The translations under genes and the position numbers were made by a program. Of a DNA stretch of 64,000 nt, positions 1 through 13,906 are shown piece after piece (positions within the stretch are counted from its first letter, which is position 1; each line of letters starts with the position of its first letter). The notes under the pieces are model-generated. The model did not search any database. It worked only from the letters and a program-made list of their open reading frames with translations, and had not been told where the DNA came from. Where the stretch lies: the NCBI GenBank assembly GCA_037176705.1, contig CM073886.1, positions 62,001-126,000 on the forward strand, given 5' to 3'. The DNA is from Molossus alvarezi (Eukaryota > Chordata > Mammalia > Chiroptera > Molossidae).

Positions 1-436
1 CTCTGTACTCCTCTCTCAGACCCATGGACTTCCCTGCTCTGTGCTTCTCTCTCAGACCCATCATCTCCCCTGCTATGTGCTCCTTTTTCAGACCCATGGT
101 CTCCCCTGCTCTGTGCTCCTCTCTCAGACCCATGGCCCCTCTTCTCTGTGCTCCTCTCAGACTTATGGTCTCCCCTGCTCTGTGCTCCTCTCTCAGACCC
201 ATGGTCTACCCTGCTCTGTGCTCCTCTCTCTGACCCATGGTATCCCCTGCTCGGTGCTCCTCACTCAGACCCATGGTCTCCCCTACTCTGTGCTCCTCTC
301 TGAGACCCATAGAATACTCTTCTCTATGCCCTTCTCAGAACCATGGTGTCCCAGCTCTGTGCTCCTCTCTCAGACCCATGGTCTCCCCTGCTCTGTGCCC
401 CTCTCTCAGACCCATGGTCTCTCTTCTCTGTGCTCC
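1..436. repeat. Left segment, related to the interior of module B
   Basis: About twelve monomers that lie outside the A1/A2 duplication. Their order of variants, including a GTGCTTCTCTCT unit, a CTCCTTTTTCAG unit, a short CCCCTCTTCT unit and a CATAGAATACTC unit, follows positions about 11,230-11,640 with an offset of roughly 11,192. The corresponding stretches in the other B copies lie near 17,190 and 40,820. The first 40 bases also resemble 29,345 onward. The array evidently continues to the left of the window. Confidence 0.75.
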
Positions 437-3400
437 TCTCTCAGACACATGGTCTCCCCAGTTCTGTGCTCCTCTCTCAGACCCATGGTCTCTCTTCTCT
501 GTGCTCCTCTCTCAGACCCATGGTCTCCCCTGCTCTGTGCTCCTCTCTCAGACCCTTGGACTCCCCTGCTCTGTGATCCTCTCTGAGACCCATAGACTCC
601 TCTTCTCTGTGCCCCTCTCAGACCCATGGTTTCCCCAGCTCTGTGCTCCTCTCTCAGACCCATGGACTCCCGTGCTCTGTGCCCCTCTCTCAGACCCATG
701 GTCTCTCTTCTCTGTGCTCCTCTCTCAGACACATGGTCTTCCCAGTTCTGTGCTCCTCTCTCAGACCCATGGTCTCCCCTGCTCTGTGCTCCTCTCTGAG
801 ACCCATAGACTCCCCTTCTCTGTGCCCCTCTCATACCCATGGTCTCCCTTGCTCTTTGCTCCTCTGTCAGACCCATGGTCTCCCCTGCACTTTGCTCTTC
901 TCTCAGACCCATGGCCTCCCCTACTCTGTGCTCCTCTCTCACACCCATGATCTCCTCTTCTCTGTGCTCCATTCAGACCCATGGTCTCCACTGCTCTGTG
1001 CTCCTCTCTCAGACCCATAGACTCCTCTTCTCTGTGCCCCTCTCAGACCCATCGTCTCGCCAGCTCTGTGCTCCTCTCTCAGACCCATGGTCTCCCCTCT
1101 TTTGTGCTCCTCTCAGACCCATGGCCTCCCCTGCTCTTTGCAAGTCTCTCAGACACTTGGTCTCCTCTTCTCTGGGCTCCTCTCTCAGCACATGGTCTCC
1201 CCTGCTCTGTGCTCCTTTCTCAGACCCATGGTCTCCCCAGCTCTGTGCTCCTCTCTCAGACCCATGGTCCCCTCTTCTCTGTGATCCACTCTGAGACCCA
1301 TGGTCTCCACTGCTGTGAGCTCCACTCTCAGAACCATGGTCTCCCCTGCTCTGTGCTCCTCTCTCAGACCCATGGTCTCCCCTGCTCTTTGCTCTTCTCT
1401 CAGACACATGGTCTCCCCTGCTCGGTACTTTTTTCTCAGAGCCATGGTCTCCTCTTCTCTGTTTTCCTTTCTCAGACCCACGGTCTCCCCTTGTCTGTGC
1501 TCCTCTCTCAGACCCATGGTCTCCCCTGCTCTGTTCTCCTCTCTCAGACCCATGGTCTCCCCTGCTCTGTGCCCTTCTCAGACCCATGGTTTCCCCATCT
1601 ATGTGTTCCGCCCTCAGACACATGGTCGCTTCTTCTCTGTGCCTCTCTCTCAGACCCATGGTCTCCCCTACTCTGTCCACCTCTCTCAGACCCATTGTCT
1701 CCCTGGTCTGTGCTCCTCTGTCTGAACTTGGTCTCCCCTGCTCTGTGCTCCTGCCTCAGACACATGGTCTCCTCTTCTCTGTGCCTCTCTCTTAGACCCA
1801 TGTTTTCCCCTACTCTGTCCACCTCTCTCAGACCCATTGTCTCCCCTGCTCTTTGCTCCTTTCTGAGACCCATGATCACCTCTTGTATGTGCTCCATTAA
1901 GACCCATGGTCTACCCTGTCTGTGCTCCTCTCTCAGACCTATGGTCTCCCCTTCACTGTGCACCTCTCTCAGACCCATGGTCTCTCTACTCTGTGCTGCT
2001 CTCTCGTACCCATGGTCTCCCCAACTCTGTGCTCCTCTCTCAGACCCATGGTCTCCTCTTCTCTGTGCGCCTCTCTCAGACTTATGGTCTCCCCTGCTCT
2101 GTGCTCCTGTCTCAGACCCATGGTCTCCCCTGCTCTGTGCTCCTCTCTCAGTCCCATGGTCTCCCCTGCTCTGTGCTCCTCTCTTAGATCCATAGACACC
2201 TCTTCTGTGTTCCCCTCTCAGACCCATGGTCTTCCCAGCTCTGTGCTCCTCTCTCAGACCCATGGTCTCCCCTCTTCTGTGCTCCTCTCAGACCCATGGT
2301 CTACACTGCTCTTTGCTCTTCTATCGGACCCATGGTCTCCCCTGCTCGGTGCTCCTTCCCAAGAGCCATTGTCTCTCTTCTCTGTGCTCCTCTCTCAGAC
2401 CCATGGTCTCCCCTGCTCTGTACTCCTCTCTCAGACCCATGGACTCTCTTCTCTGTGCTCCTCTCAGACCCATGGTCTCCCCTGCTCTTTGACCCTCTCT
2501 CATACACTTGGTCTCCTCTTCTCTGGGCTCCTCTCTCAGGACATGGTCTCCCCTGTTCTGTGCTCCTTTCTCAGACCCATGGTCTCCCCAGCTCTGTGCT
2601 CCTCTCTCAGACCCATGGTCCCCTCTTCTCTGTGATCCACTCTCAGAACCATGGTCTCCCCTGCTCTGTGCTCCTCTCTCAGACCCATGGTCTCCCCTGC
2701 TCTTTGCTCTTCTCTCACACCCATGGTCTCCCCTGCTCGGTGCTTTTTTCTCAGAGCCATGGTCTCCTCTTCTCTGTTTTCCTTTCTCAGACCCACGTTC
2801 TCCCCTTGTCTGTGCTCCTCTCTCAGACCCATGGTCTCCCCTGCTCTGTGCTCCTTTCTCAGACTAATGGTCTCATCTTCCCTGTGCTCCTCTTTCAGAC
2901 CCATAGACTCCACTTCTCTGTGCCCCTCTCAGACCCCTGATTTCCCCATCTATGTGTTCCGCCCTCAGACACATGGTCACTTCTTCTCTGTGCCTCTCTC
3001 TCAGACCCATGGTCTCCCCTACTCTGTCCACCTCTCTCAGACCCATTGTCTCCCCTGCTCTTTGCTCCTCTCTCATACACATGGTCTCCTCTTCTCTGTG
3101 CCTGTCTCTCAGACCCATGGTTTCCCCTGCTCTTTGCTCCTCTCTCAGACCCATGGTCTCCCTGCTCTGTGCTCCTCTGTCTGAACTTGGTCTCCCCTGC
3201 TCTGTTCTCCTCCCTCAGACACATGGTCTCCTCTTCTCTGTGCCTCTCTCTCAGACCCATGGTTTCCCCTACTCTGTCCACCTCTCTCAGACCCATTGGC
3301 TCCCCTGCTCTTTGCTCCTTTCTGAGACCCATGATCACCTCTTCTCTGTGCTCCATTACAACCCATGGTCTCCACTGCTCTGTGCTCCTCTCTGAGATCC

Positions 3401-6400
3401 ATGGTCTCCCCTGCTCTGTGCTTCTCTCTGAGACCCATGGTCTCCCCTGCTCTGTGCTCCTATCTCAGACCCAGAGACTCCTCTTCTCTGTGCCCCCTCA
3501 AACCCAGAATTTCCCCTGCTCTGTGCTCCTTTCTCAGACTAATGGTCTCATCTTCCCTGTGCTCCTCTTTCAGACCCATAGACTCCACTTCTCTGTGCCC
3601 CTCTCAGACCCATGGTTTCCCCATCTATGTGTTCCGCCCTCAGACACATGGTCGCTTCTTCTCTGTGCCTCTCTTTCAGAACCATGGTGTCCCCTACTCT
3701 GTCCACCTCTCTCAGACCCATTGTCTCCCCTGCTCTTTGCTCCTCTCTCAGACCCATGGTCTCCCTGCTCTGTGCTCCTCTGTCTGAACTTGGTCTCCCC
3801 TGCTCTGTGCTCCTCCCTCAACACATGGTCTCCTCTTCTCTGTGCCTCTCTCTCACACCCATGGTTTCCCCTACTCTGTCCACTTCTCTCAGACCCATTG
3901 TCTCCCCTGCTCTTTGCTCCTTTCTGAGACCCATGATCACCTCTTCTCTGTGCTCCATTACGACCCATGGTCTCCCCTGCTCTGTGCTCCTATCTCAGAC
4001 CCACAGACTCCTCTTCTCTGTGCCCCCTCAAACCCAGAATTTCCCCTGCTCTGTGCTCCTCTCTCAGACCCATGGTCTCCGCTGCTCTGTGCTCCTCTCT
4101 CAGACTCATGGTTTCCTCTTCTCTCTGCTCCTCTCTCAGAGCCATGGTCTCCCTTGCTCTGTGCTCCTCTCTCAGACCCATGCTCTCCTTTTCTCTGGGC
4201 TCCTCTGTAAGACCCATACACTCCTCTACTCTGGGCTCCTGTCTCAGACCCATGGTCTCCCTTGCTCTGTGCTCCTCTCTCAGACCCATAGACTCCTCTT
4301 CTCTGTGCCCCTATAAGACTCATGGACTCCCCATCTCTGCGCTCCTATCACAGACCCATGGTCTCCCCTACTCTGTGCTCCTTACTGAGACCCATAGACT
4401 CCTCTTCTCTGTGCCCCTCTCAGACCCATGGTCTCCCCAGCTCTGTGCTCCTCTCTCAGAACCATGGTCTGCCCTGCTCTGTGTTCCTCTCTCAGAGCCA
4501 TGTTCTCCCCTTCTCGGTGTTCCTCTCTCAGTCCCATGGTCTCCCCTTCTCTGTGCTCCTCTCTCAAACCCATGGTCTGCCCTGCTCTGGGCTACTCTCC
4601 AGGTCCCATGGCGTCATCTTCTCTATGGTCCTTTCTCAGACCCATGGTCTCCTCTTCTCGGTGCTCCTCTTTCAAACCCATGGTCTCCCCTACTCTGTGC
4701 TCTTCTCTCAGACCCATGATCTCGTCTTCTCTGTGCTCCTTTCAGACCCATGGTCTCCCCTTCTCTGTGCTCCTCTCCCAGACCCATGGTCTCCCCAGCT
4801 CTTTCCTCCTCTCTCAGACCCATGGTCTCCCCTGCTCTGTGCTCCTCTCTCAGAACCATGGTCTCTCTTTTCTGTGCTCCTCTCTCAGACCCATGGTCTC
4901 CCCTGCTCTGTGCTCCTCTCTCAGACTCATGGTCTCCCCTGCTCTTTGCTCCTCTCTCAGACCCATGGTCTCCTTTTCTCTGGGCTCCTCTGTCAGACCC
5001 ATAGACTCCTCTACTCTGGGATCCTCTCTCAGACACATGGTCTCCTCTTCTCTTTGTTCCTTCTCAGACCCATGGCGTACTGTTCTCTGTGCTCCTCTAT
5101 CAGACCCATGGTCTCCATTCTCTGAGCTCCTCTCTCAGATCTATAGTCTCCCCTGGTTTTTGCACCTCTTTCAGACCCATGGTCTCCCCTGCTCTGTGCT
5201 CCTCTCTCACACCCAAGATCTCTTCTTCTCTATGCTCCTCTCAGACCCATAGTCTCCCCTGCTCTGTGCTCCTTTCTCAGACACATGGTCTCCCCGTCTA
5301 TGTGCTCCTCTATCAGACTACTGGTCCCCTGTTCTCTGATCCACTCTGAGACCCATGGTCTCCACTGCTCGGTGCTCCTCTTCCAGACCCATGGTCTCCC
5401 CTCTTCTGTGCTCCTCTCAGAACCATGGTCTCCCATGCTTTTTGCACCTCTCTCAGACCCTTGCCTCCTCTTTTCTGTGCCCTCTCTCACACCCATGATC
5501 TCCCCTACACTGTGCTCCTCTCTGAGACCCATAGACTCCCCTTCTCTGTGCGCATCTCAGACCAATGGTTTCCCCAGCTCTGTGCTCCTCTCTCAGACCC
5601 ATGGTCTCCCCTGGTTTGTGCTACTGTCTCAGACCGTTGGTCTCTCTTCTCTGTGCTCCTCTCTCAGACCCATGGTGTCCCCAACTCTGTGCTCCTCTCT
5701 AAGACCCATGGTCTCCTCTTCTCTGTGCTCCTCTCTCAGACTTATGGTCTCCCCTGCTCTGTGCTCCTCTCTCAGACCCATGGATTCCCCTGCTCTTTGC
5801 TCTTCTCTCAGACCCATGGTCTACCATGCTCTGTGCTCCTCTCTGAGACCCATGGTCTCCCCTGCTCTGTGCTCCTCTCTGAGACCCATGGTCTCCCCTG
5901 CTCTGTGCTCCTATCTCAGACCCACAGACTCCTCTTCTCTGTGCCCCCTCAAACCCAGAATTTCCCCTGCTCTGTGCTCCTCTCTCAGACCCATGGTCTC
6001 CGCTGCTCTGTGCTCCTCTCTCAGACTCATGGTTTCCTCTTCTCTCTGCTCCTCTCTCAGAGCCATGGTCTCCCTTGCTCTGTGCTCCTCTCTCAGACCC
6101 ATGCTCTCCCTTTCTCTGGGCTCCTCTGTAAGACCCATACACTCCTCTACTCTGGGCTCCTCTCTCAGACACATGGTCTCCTCTTTTCTTTGTTCCTATC
6201 TCAGTCCCATGGTATCCCCTTTCCTGTACTCCTATCTCACTCCCATGGTATCCTCTTCTCTGTGCTCCTCTCTCAGACCCATGGTTTCCCATGCTCTGTG
6301 CTCCTATCTCAGACACATGGTCTCCCCTGCTCTGTGCCCCTCTCTCAGACACATGTTCTCCTCTTCTCGGGGCTCCTCTGTAAGACCCATATACTCCACT

Positions 6401-8520
6401 TCTCTGGGCTCTTCTCTCAGACCCATTGTTTCCTCTTCTCTTGGCTTCTCTCTCAGACCCAAGGTCTCCCCTGCTCTGTGCTCCTCTCTCAGACACATGG
6501 TCTCCTCTGCTCTATGGTCCTCTCCCAGACCCCATTTCTCCCCTGCTCTGTGCTCCTCTCTCAGACCCATGGTATCTTCTTCTCTGGACTCCTCTCTCAT
6601 ACCCATGTTCTCCTCTTCTCTGGGATCCTCTCTGACCCATGGTCTCTCCTGCTCCGTGCTCTTCTCTCAAACCCATGGTCTCCCCTGCTCTTTGCTCCTC
6701 TATCAGACCCATGGTCTCCTCTCGTCTGTGCTCCTCTCTCAGAGCCATGGTCTCCCCTTCTCTGTGCTCCTCTCTCAGACCCATGGTCTCCCCTGCTCTT
6801 TGCTCCTCTATCAGACCCATGGTCTCCTCTCGTCTGTGCTCCTCTCTCAGAGCCATGGTCTCCCCTTCTCTGTGCTCCTCTCTCAAACCCATGGTCTCCC
6901 CTGCTCTTTGCTCCTCTATCACACCCATGGTCTCCTCTCGTCAGTGCTCCTCTCTCAGACCCATGGTCTCCTCTTCTCTGTGCTCCTGTCTCAGACCCGT
7001 GGTCTCCCTGCTCTTTGCTATTCTCTCAGACCCATGGTCTCCCCTGCTCTGTGCTCCTCTTTCAGACCCATGGTCTCCCCTGCTATTTGCTCCTCTCTCA
7101 GACCCATGGTCTCCCCTGCTCTTTGCTCCTCTCTCAGACCCATGGTCTCCCCTACTCTGTGCTCCTCTCTCAGACCCATGATCTCCTCTTCTCTGTGCTC
7201 CTTTCAGACCCATGGTCTCCCCTTCTCTGTGCTCCTCTCTCAGACCCATGGTCTCTCGTCTCTGTGCTCCTCTCTCAGACCAATGGTCTATCCTGCTCTT
7301 TGCATTTCTCTCAGAACCATGGTCTCCCCTACTCTGTGCTCCTCTCTCAGACCCATGGTCTCTATTCTCTGTGCTCCTCTCTCAGACCCATGGTCACCCC
7401 GGCTCTTTGCTCCTCTCTCAGACCCATGGTCTCCCCTGCTCTTTGCTCTTCTCTCAGACGCATGGTCTCCCCTGCTCGGTGTTCCTCTCTCAGACCCATG
7501 ATCTCCCCTGCTCTGTGCTCCTCTCTCAGACCCTGGACTCCCCTCCTCTGTGCTCCTCTCTGAGACCCATAGACTCCTCTTCTCTGTGCCCGTCTCAGAC
7601 CCATGGTCTCCCCACCTCTGTGCTCCTCTCTCAGACCCATGGTCTCCCCTGCTCTGTGCTCCTATCTGAGACCCATAGACTCCTCTTCTCTGTGCCCCTC
7701 TCAGACTCATGGTCTCCCTTGCTCTTTGCTACTCTGTCAGACCCAAGGTCTCCCCTGCACTTTGCTCCACTCTCAGACCCATGGTCTCCCCTCCTCTGTG
7801 TTCCTCTCAGACCCATGGTCTCCCATGCTCTTTACACCTGTCTCAGTCCCTTGGTCTCCTCTTCTCTGTGCACCTCTCTCAGCCCATGGTCTCCCCTACT
7901 CTGTGCTCCTCTCTGAGACACATAGACTCGCCTTCTCTGTGCCCCTCTCAGACCCATTGTCTCCCCAGCTCTGTTCTCCTCTCTCAGACCCATCGTCTCC
8001 CCTTCACTGTGCACCTCTCTCAGACCCATGGTCTCTGTTCTCTGTGCTCCTCTCTCGTACCCATGGTCTCCCCAACTCTGTGCTCCTCTCTCAGACCCAT
8101 GGTCTCCTCTTCTCTGTGATCCTCTCTCAGACTTATGGTCTCCCCTGCTCTGTGCTCCTCTCTCAGACCCATGGTCTCCCCTGCTCTTTGCTCTTCTCTC
8201 AGACCCATGGACTCCCCTGCTCGGTGCTCCTCTCTCAGACCCATGGTTTCTCTTCTCTGTTCTCCTCTCTCAGACCCATGGTCTCCTCTTCTCTGTGCTC
8301 CTCTCTCAGACTTATGGTCTCCCCTGCTCTGTGCTCCTCTCTCAGACCCATGGTCTCCCCTTCTCTGTGCACCTCTCTCAGACCCATGGTCTTTCTTCTC
8401 TGTGCTCCTCTCTCAGACCCATTGTCTCCCCTGCTCTGTGGTCCTCTCTGAGAACCATGGTTTCCCCTGCTCTGTGCTCCTCTCTTAGATCCATAAACAC
8501 CTCTTCTGTGTTCACCTCTC
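437..8520. repeat. Higher-order module A, copy 1
   Basis: About 8.1 kb of ordered variant monomers that reappear at 29,431-37,509 with a constant offset of 28,989 bp. Landmarks compared by eye agree across the block with only scattered single-base changes, for example near 1,920 versus 30,909 and near 6,655 versus 35,644. The block contains nested duplications of its own. A 1,351-bp spacing relates the run near 1,190-2,400 to 2,540-3,700, a 675-bp spacing relates 2,860-3,530 to 3,535-4,200, and a stretch near 3,990-4,200 is repeated near 5,911-6,120. Its last 500 bp is also the beginning of the B module. Confidence 0.85.
6668..6955. repeat. Local 108-bp trimer of monomers, about 2.7 copies
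   Basis: Three distinct 36-bp variants follow each other in fixed order: one with TTTGCTCCTCTAT, one with CTCTCGTCTGTG and one with a GAGCCATGG core. The trio starting at 6,668 repeats at 6,776 and again, incompletely, at 6,884, so the local period is 108 bp. The same structure is carried in module A copy 2 at about 35,657-35,944. This is a small, recent higher-order repeat inside the larger module. Confidence 0.85.
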
Positions 8521-11500
8521 AGACCCATGGTCTCCCCTGCTCGGTGCTGCTCACCCAGACCCATTGTCTCTCTTCTCTGTGCTCCTCTCTCAGACCCATG
8601 GTCTCCCCTGCTCTTTGCACCTCTCTCAGACACTTGGTCTCCTCTTCTCTGGGCTCCTCTCTCAGCACATGGTCTCCCCTGCTCTGTGCTCCTTTCTCAG
8701 ACCCATGGTCTCCGCAGCTCTGTGCTCCTCTCTCAGACCCATGGTCCCCTCTTCTCTGTGATCCACTCTGAGAGCCATGGTCTCCACTGCTGTGACCTCC
8801 ACTCTCAGAACCATGGTCTCCCCTGCTCTGTGCTCTTCTCTCAGACCCATGGTCTCCCCTGCTCGGTGCTTTTTTCTCAGAGCCATGGTGTCCTCTTCTC
8901 TGTTTTCCTTTCTCAGACCCATGTTCTCCCCTTGTCTGTGCTCCTCTCTCAGACCCATGGTCTCCCCTGCTCTGTGCTCCTTTCTCAACCCATGGTCTCC
9001 CCTGCTCTGTGCTCCTCTCTCAGACCCATGGTCCCCTTTTCTCTGTGATCCACTCTGAGACCCATGGTCTCCACTGCTCTGAGCTCCACTCTCAGACCCA
9101 TGGTCTCCCCTGCTTTGTGCTCCTCTCTCAGACCGATGGTCTCCCCTGCTCTTTGCTCCTCTCTTAGACCCATGGTCTCCACTTCTCTGTGGTCCTTTCT
9201 CAGACCCATGGTCTCCCCTTCTCTGTGCTCCTCTCTCAGACCCATGGTCTCATTTTCTCTGTGCTCCTCTTTCAGACCCATAGACTCCAACTCTCTGTGC
9301 CCCTCTCCGAACCATGGTCTCCCCATCTATGTGTTCCGCCCTCAGACACATGGGCTCTTCTTCTCTGTGCCTCTCTCTCAGACCCATGGTCTCCCCTACT
9401 CCGTCCACCTCTCTCAGATCCATTGTCTCCCCTGCTCTTTGCTCCTCTCTCAGACCCATTGTCTCCCTGCTCTGTCCTCCTCTGTCAGAACTTGGTCTCC
9501 CCTGCTCTGTGCTCCTCCCTCAGACACACGGTCTCCTCTTCTCTGTGCCTCTCTCTCAGACCCATGGTCTCCCCTGCTCTGTCCACCTCTCTCAGACCCA
9601 TTTTCTCCCCTGCTCTTTGCTTCCTCTCTCAGACCCATGATCAGCTCTTCTCTGTGCTCCATTACGACCCATGGCCTCCACTGCTCTGTGCTCCTCTCTC
9701 AGACCCATGGTCTCCCCTACTCTGTGCTCCTCTCTGAGACCCATAAAATACACTTCTCTGTGCCCCTCTCAGAACCATGGTGTCCCAGCTCTGTGCTCCT
9801 CTTTCAGACCCATGGTCTCCCCTGCTCTGTGCCCCTCTCTCAGACCCATGGACTCTCTTCTCTGTGCTCCTCTCTCAGACACATGGTCTCCCCAGTTCTG
9901 TGCTCCTCTCTCAGACACATGGTCTCCTCTTCTCTGTGCTCCTCTCTCAGCCTTATGGTCTCCCCTTCTCTGTGCTCCTCTCTCAGACCCATGGTCTCTC
10001 TTCTCTGTGCTCCTCTCTCAGACCCATGGTCTCCCCGGCTCTTTGCTCCTCTCTCAGACCCATGGTCTCCCCTGCTCTTTGCTCTTCTCTCAGACCCATG
10101 GTCTCCCCTGCTCGGTGTTCCTCTCTCAGACCCATGGTCTCTCTTCTCTGTGCTCCTCTCTCAGATCCATGGTTTCCCCTGCTCTGTGCTCCTCTCTCAG
10201 ACCCTTGGAATCCCCTGCTCTGTGCTCCTCTCTCTGACCCATGGTCTCCTCTTCTCTGTGATCCTCTCTCAGACCCGTGGTCTCCCTGTTCTTTGCTATT
10301 CTTTCAGACCCATGGTCTCCCCTGCTCTGTGCTCCTCTTTCAGACCCATGGTCTCCCCTGCTCTGTGCTCCTCTTTCAGACCCATGGTCTCCCCTGCTCT
10401 TTGCTCCTCTCTCAGACCCATGGTCTCTCTTCTCTGTGTCCTCTCTCAGACCCATGGTCTCCCCTGCTCTGTGCTCCTCTCTCAGACCCATGGTCTCCCC
10501 TACTCTTTGCTCCTTTTCTCTGGGCTCCTCTGTCAGACTCATAGACTCCTCTACTCTGGGCTCCTCTCTCAGACACATGGTCTCCTCTTCTCTTTGGTCC
10601 TCTCTCCGAACCATGGTCTACTGTTCTCTGGGGTCCTCTCTCAGAACCATGGTCTCCCTTCTCTGAGCTCCTCTCTCAGATCTATAGTCTCCCCTAGTTT
10701 TGCACCTCTTTCAGACCCCTGGTCTCCCCTGCTCTGTGCTCCTCTCTCACACGCAAGATCTCCTCTTCTCAATGCTCCTCTCAGACCCATATCTCCCCTG
10801 CTTTTTGCACCTCACTCAGACCCATGGTCTTCTTCTCTTTGGGCTCCTCTCTCAGACCTATAGTCTCTCCTGCTCTGTGCTCCTCTCTCAAACCCATGAT
10901 CTCCCCTGCTCTGTGCTCCTCTCTCAGAGCCATGGTCTCCTCTTCAATGGGTTCCTCTCTCAGACCCATGGTATCCCCTTCCATGGGTTCCTCTCTCAGA
11001 CCCATGGTCTCCCCTAGTCTATGCTCCTCTCTCAGTCCCATCGCCTCATCTTCTCTGTGCTCCTCTCTCAGACCCATGGTCTCCCCTCTTCTGTGCTCCT
11101 CTCAGACCCATGGTCTCCACTGCTCTTTGCTCTTCTATCGGACCCATGGTCTCCCCTGCTCGGTGCTCCTCCCCAAGAGCCATTGTCTCTCTTCTCTGTG
11201 CTCCTCTCTCAGACCCATGGTCTTCCCTGCTCTGTGCTTCTCTCTCAGACCCATCGTCTCCCCTGCTCTGTGCTCCTTTTTCAGACGCATGGACTCCCCT
11301 GCTCTGTGCTCCTCTTTCAGACCCATGGTCCCCTCTTCTCTGTGCTCCTCTCAGACTTATGGTCTCCCCTGCTCTGTGCTCCTCTCTCAGACCCATGGTC
11401 TTCCCAGCTCTGTGCTCCTCTCTCAGATCCATGGTCTCCCCTGCTCGGTGCTCCTCACTCAGACCCATGGTCTCCCCTACTCTGTGCTCCTCTGAGACCC

Positions 11501-13698
11501 ATAGAGTACTCTTCTCTGTGCCCCTCTCAGAAACATGGTGTCCCAGCTCTGTGCTCCTCTCTCAGACCCATGGTCTCCCCTGCTCTGTGCCCCTCTCTCA
11601 GACCCATGGTCTCTCTTCTCTGTGCTACTCTCTCAGACACATGGTCTCCCCAGTTCTGTGCTCCGCTCTCAGACACATGGTCTCCTCTTCTCTGGGCTCC
11701 TCTCTCAGCCTTATGGTTTCCCCTGCTCTGTGCTCCTCTCTCAGTCCCATGGTCCCTCTTCTCTGTGCTCCTCTCTCAGACCCATGGTCTCCCCGGCTTT
11801 ATGCTCCTTCTCAGACCCATGGTCTCCCCTGCTCTTTGCTCTTCTCTCAGACCCATGGTCTCCCCTGCTCGGTGTTCCTCTCTCAGACCCATGGTCTCTC
11901 TTCTCTGTGCTCCTCTCTCAGACCCATGGTCTCCCCTGCTCTGCGCTCCTCTCTCACACCCTTTTACTCCCCTGCTCTGTGATCCTCTCTGAGAGCCATA
12001 GACTCCTCTTCTCTGTGCCCCTCTCAGACCCATGGTCTCCCCAGCTCTGTGCTCCTCTCTCAGACCCATGGTTTCCCCTGCTCTGTGCTCCTCTCTGAGA
12101 CCCATAGACTCCTCTTCTCTGTGCCCCTCTCTCAGCCTTATGGTCTCCCCTGCTCTGTGCTCCTCTCTCGGACCCATGGTCTCCCCGGCTCTTTGCTCCT
12201 CTCTCAGACCCATGGTCTCCCCTGCTCTTTGCTCTTCTCTCAGACGCATGTACTCCCCTGCTCGGTGTTCCTCTCTCAGACCCATGGTCTCTCTTCTCTG
12301 TACTCCTCTCTCAGACCCATGGTCTCCCCTGCTCTGTGCTCCTCTCTCAGACCCTTGGACTCCACTGCTCTGTGCTCCTCTCTGAGACCCATAGACTCTT
12401 CTTCTCTTTGCCCCTCTCAGACCCATGGTCTCCCCAGCTCTGTGCTCCTCTCTCAGACCCATGGTCTCCCCTGCTCTGTGCTCCTCTCTGAGACCCATAG
12501 ACTCCTCTTCTCTGTGCCCCTCTCATACCCATGGTCTCCCTTGCTCTTTGCTCCTCTCTCAGACCCATGGTCTCACCTGCACTTTGCTCTTCTCTCAGAC
12601 CCATGTCCTCCCCTACTCTGTGATCCTCTCTCACACCCATGATCTCCTCTTCTCTGTGCTCCATTCAGACCTATGGTCTCCACTGCTCTGTGCTCCTCTC
12701 TCAGACCCATGGTCTCCCCTCTTCTGTGTTCCTCTCAGACCCATGGTCTCCCATGCTCTTTACACCTCTCTCAGTCCCTTGGTCTCCTCTTCTCTGTGCA
12801 CCTCTCTCAGCCCATGGTCTCCCCTACTCTGTGCTCCTCTCTGAGACACATAGACTCGCCTTCTCTGTGCCCCTCTCAAACCCTATGTCTCCCCTGCTCG
12901 GTGCTCCTCTCTCAGACCCATGGTCTCTCTTCTCTGTGCCCCGCTCAGAACCATGGTCTCCCCAGCTCTGTGCTCCTCTCTCAGACCCATGGTCTCCCCT
13001 GCTCTGTGCTCCTCTCTCAGACCCATGTTCTCCCCTGCTCGGTGCTCCTCTCTCAGACCCATGGTCTCTCTTCTCTGTGCTCCTCTCTCAGACCCATGGT
13101 CTCCCCTGCGCTGTGCTCCTCTCTCAGTCCCATGGTCTCCCCTGCTGTGTTCTCCTCTCTGAGACCCATAGACTCCTCTTCTCTGTGCCCCTCTCAGACC
13201 CATGGTCTCGCCAGCTCTGTGCTCCTCTCTCAGACCCATGGTCTCCCGTCTTCTGTGCTCCTCTCAGACCCATGGTCTCCCCTGCTCTTTGCACCTCTCT
13301 CAGACACTTGGTCTCCTCTTCTCTGGGCTCCTCTCTCAGCACATGGTCTCCCCTGCTCTGTGCTCCTTTCTCAGACCCATGGTCTCCGCAGCTCTGTGCT
13401 GCTCTCTCAAACCCATGGTCCCCTCTTCTCTGTGATCCACTCTGAGACCCATGGTCTCCACTGCTGTGAGCTCCACTCTCAGAACCATGGTCTCCCCTGC
13501 TCTTTGCTCTTCTCTCAGACCCATGGTCTCCCCTGCTAGGTGCTTTTTTCTCAGAGCCATGGTCTCCTCTTCTCTGTTTTCCTTTCTCACACCCACGTTC
13601 TCCCCTTGTCCGTGCTCCTCTCTCAGACCCATGGTCTCCCCTGCTCTGTGCTCCTCTCTCAGACCCATGGTCTCTCTACTCTGTGCTCCTCTCTCGTA
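8020..13698. repeat. Higher-order module B, copy 1
   Basis: About 5.7 kb that is duplicated directly downstream as copy 2 and again as copy 3. The offset to copy 2 is 5,887 bp at the start, 5,957 bp over most of the block and 5,851 bp at the end. The steps are explained by gains or losses of whole monomers: a 106-bp piece (three units) missing here near 8,520, a 36-bp unit present here but lost from copy 2, and a 106-bp piece near 11,970-12,080 lost from copy 2. Between such events the copies differ only by scattered bases, for instance near 9,750. Confidence 0.85.
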
Positions 13699-13906
13699 CC
13701 CATGGTCTCCCCTGCTCTTTGCTCCTCTCTCAGACCCATGGTCTCCCCTACTCTGTGCTCCTCTCTCAGACCCATGATCTCCTCTTCTCTGTGCTCCTTT
13801 CAGACCCATGGTCTCCCCTTCTCTGTGCACCTCTCTCAGACCCATGGTCTCTCTACTCTGTGCTGCTCTCTCGTACCCATGGTCTCCCCAACTCTGTGCT
13901 CCTCTC
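13699..13906. repeat. Linker between B copies 1 and 2
   Basis: About six monomers that match neither end of the B module. They include a CTCCTCTCTCGTACC unit, a CCCATGATCTCC unit and a short unit containing CTCCTTTCAG, an order also seen near 7,110-7,210 in module A. It therefore looks like a fragment of A-type sequence left at the junction when B was duplicated. Confidence 0.6.

Noticed and set aside
5699..6496. Minus-strand Arg/Glu/Gly-rich frame resembling a trichohyalin-type repeat protein
   Set aside because: The GSERGAQSRGDH pattern is only the reverse-strand reading of the monomer. There is no EF-hand or other end domain, and many equivalent frames occur along the window.
5285..7563. 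Two overlapping open frames of 738 and 712 codons on the same strand
   Set aside because: Two long frames overlapping almost completely in different phases is what a stop-free 36-bp repeat gives. Neither can be preferred, and the near-identical pair at 34,274-36,552 is part of a block duplication.
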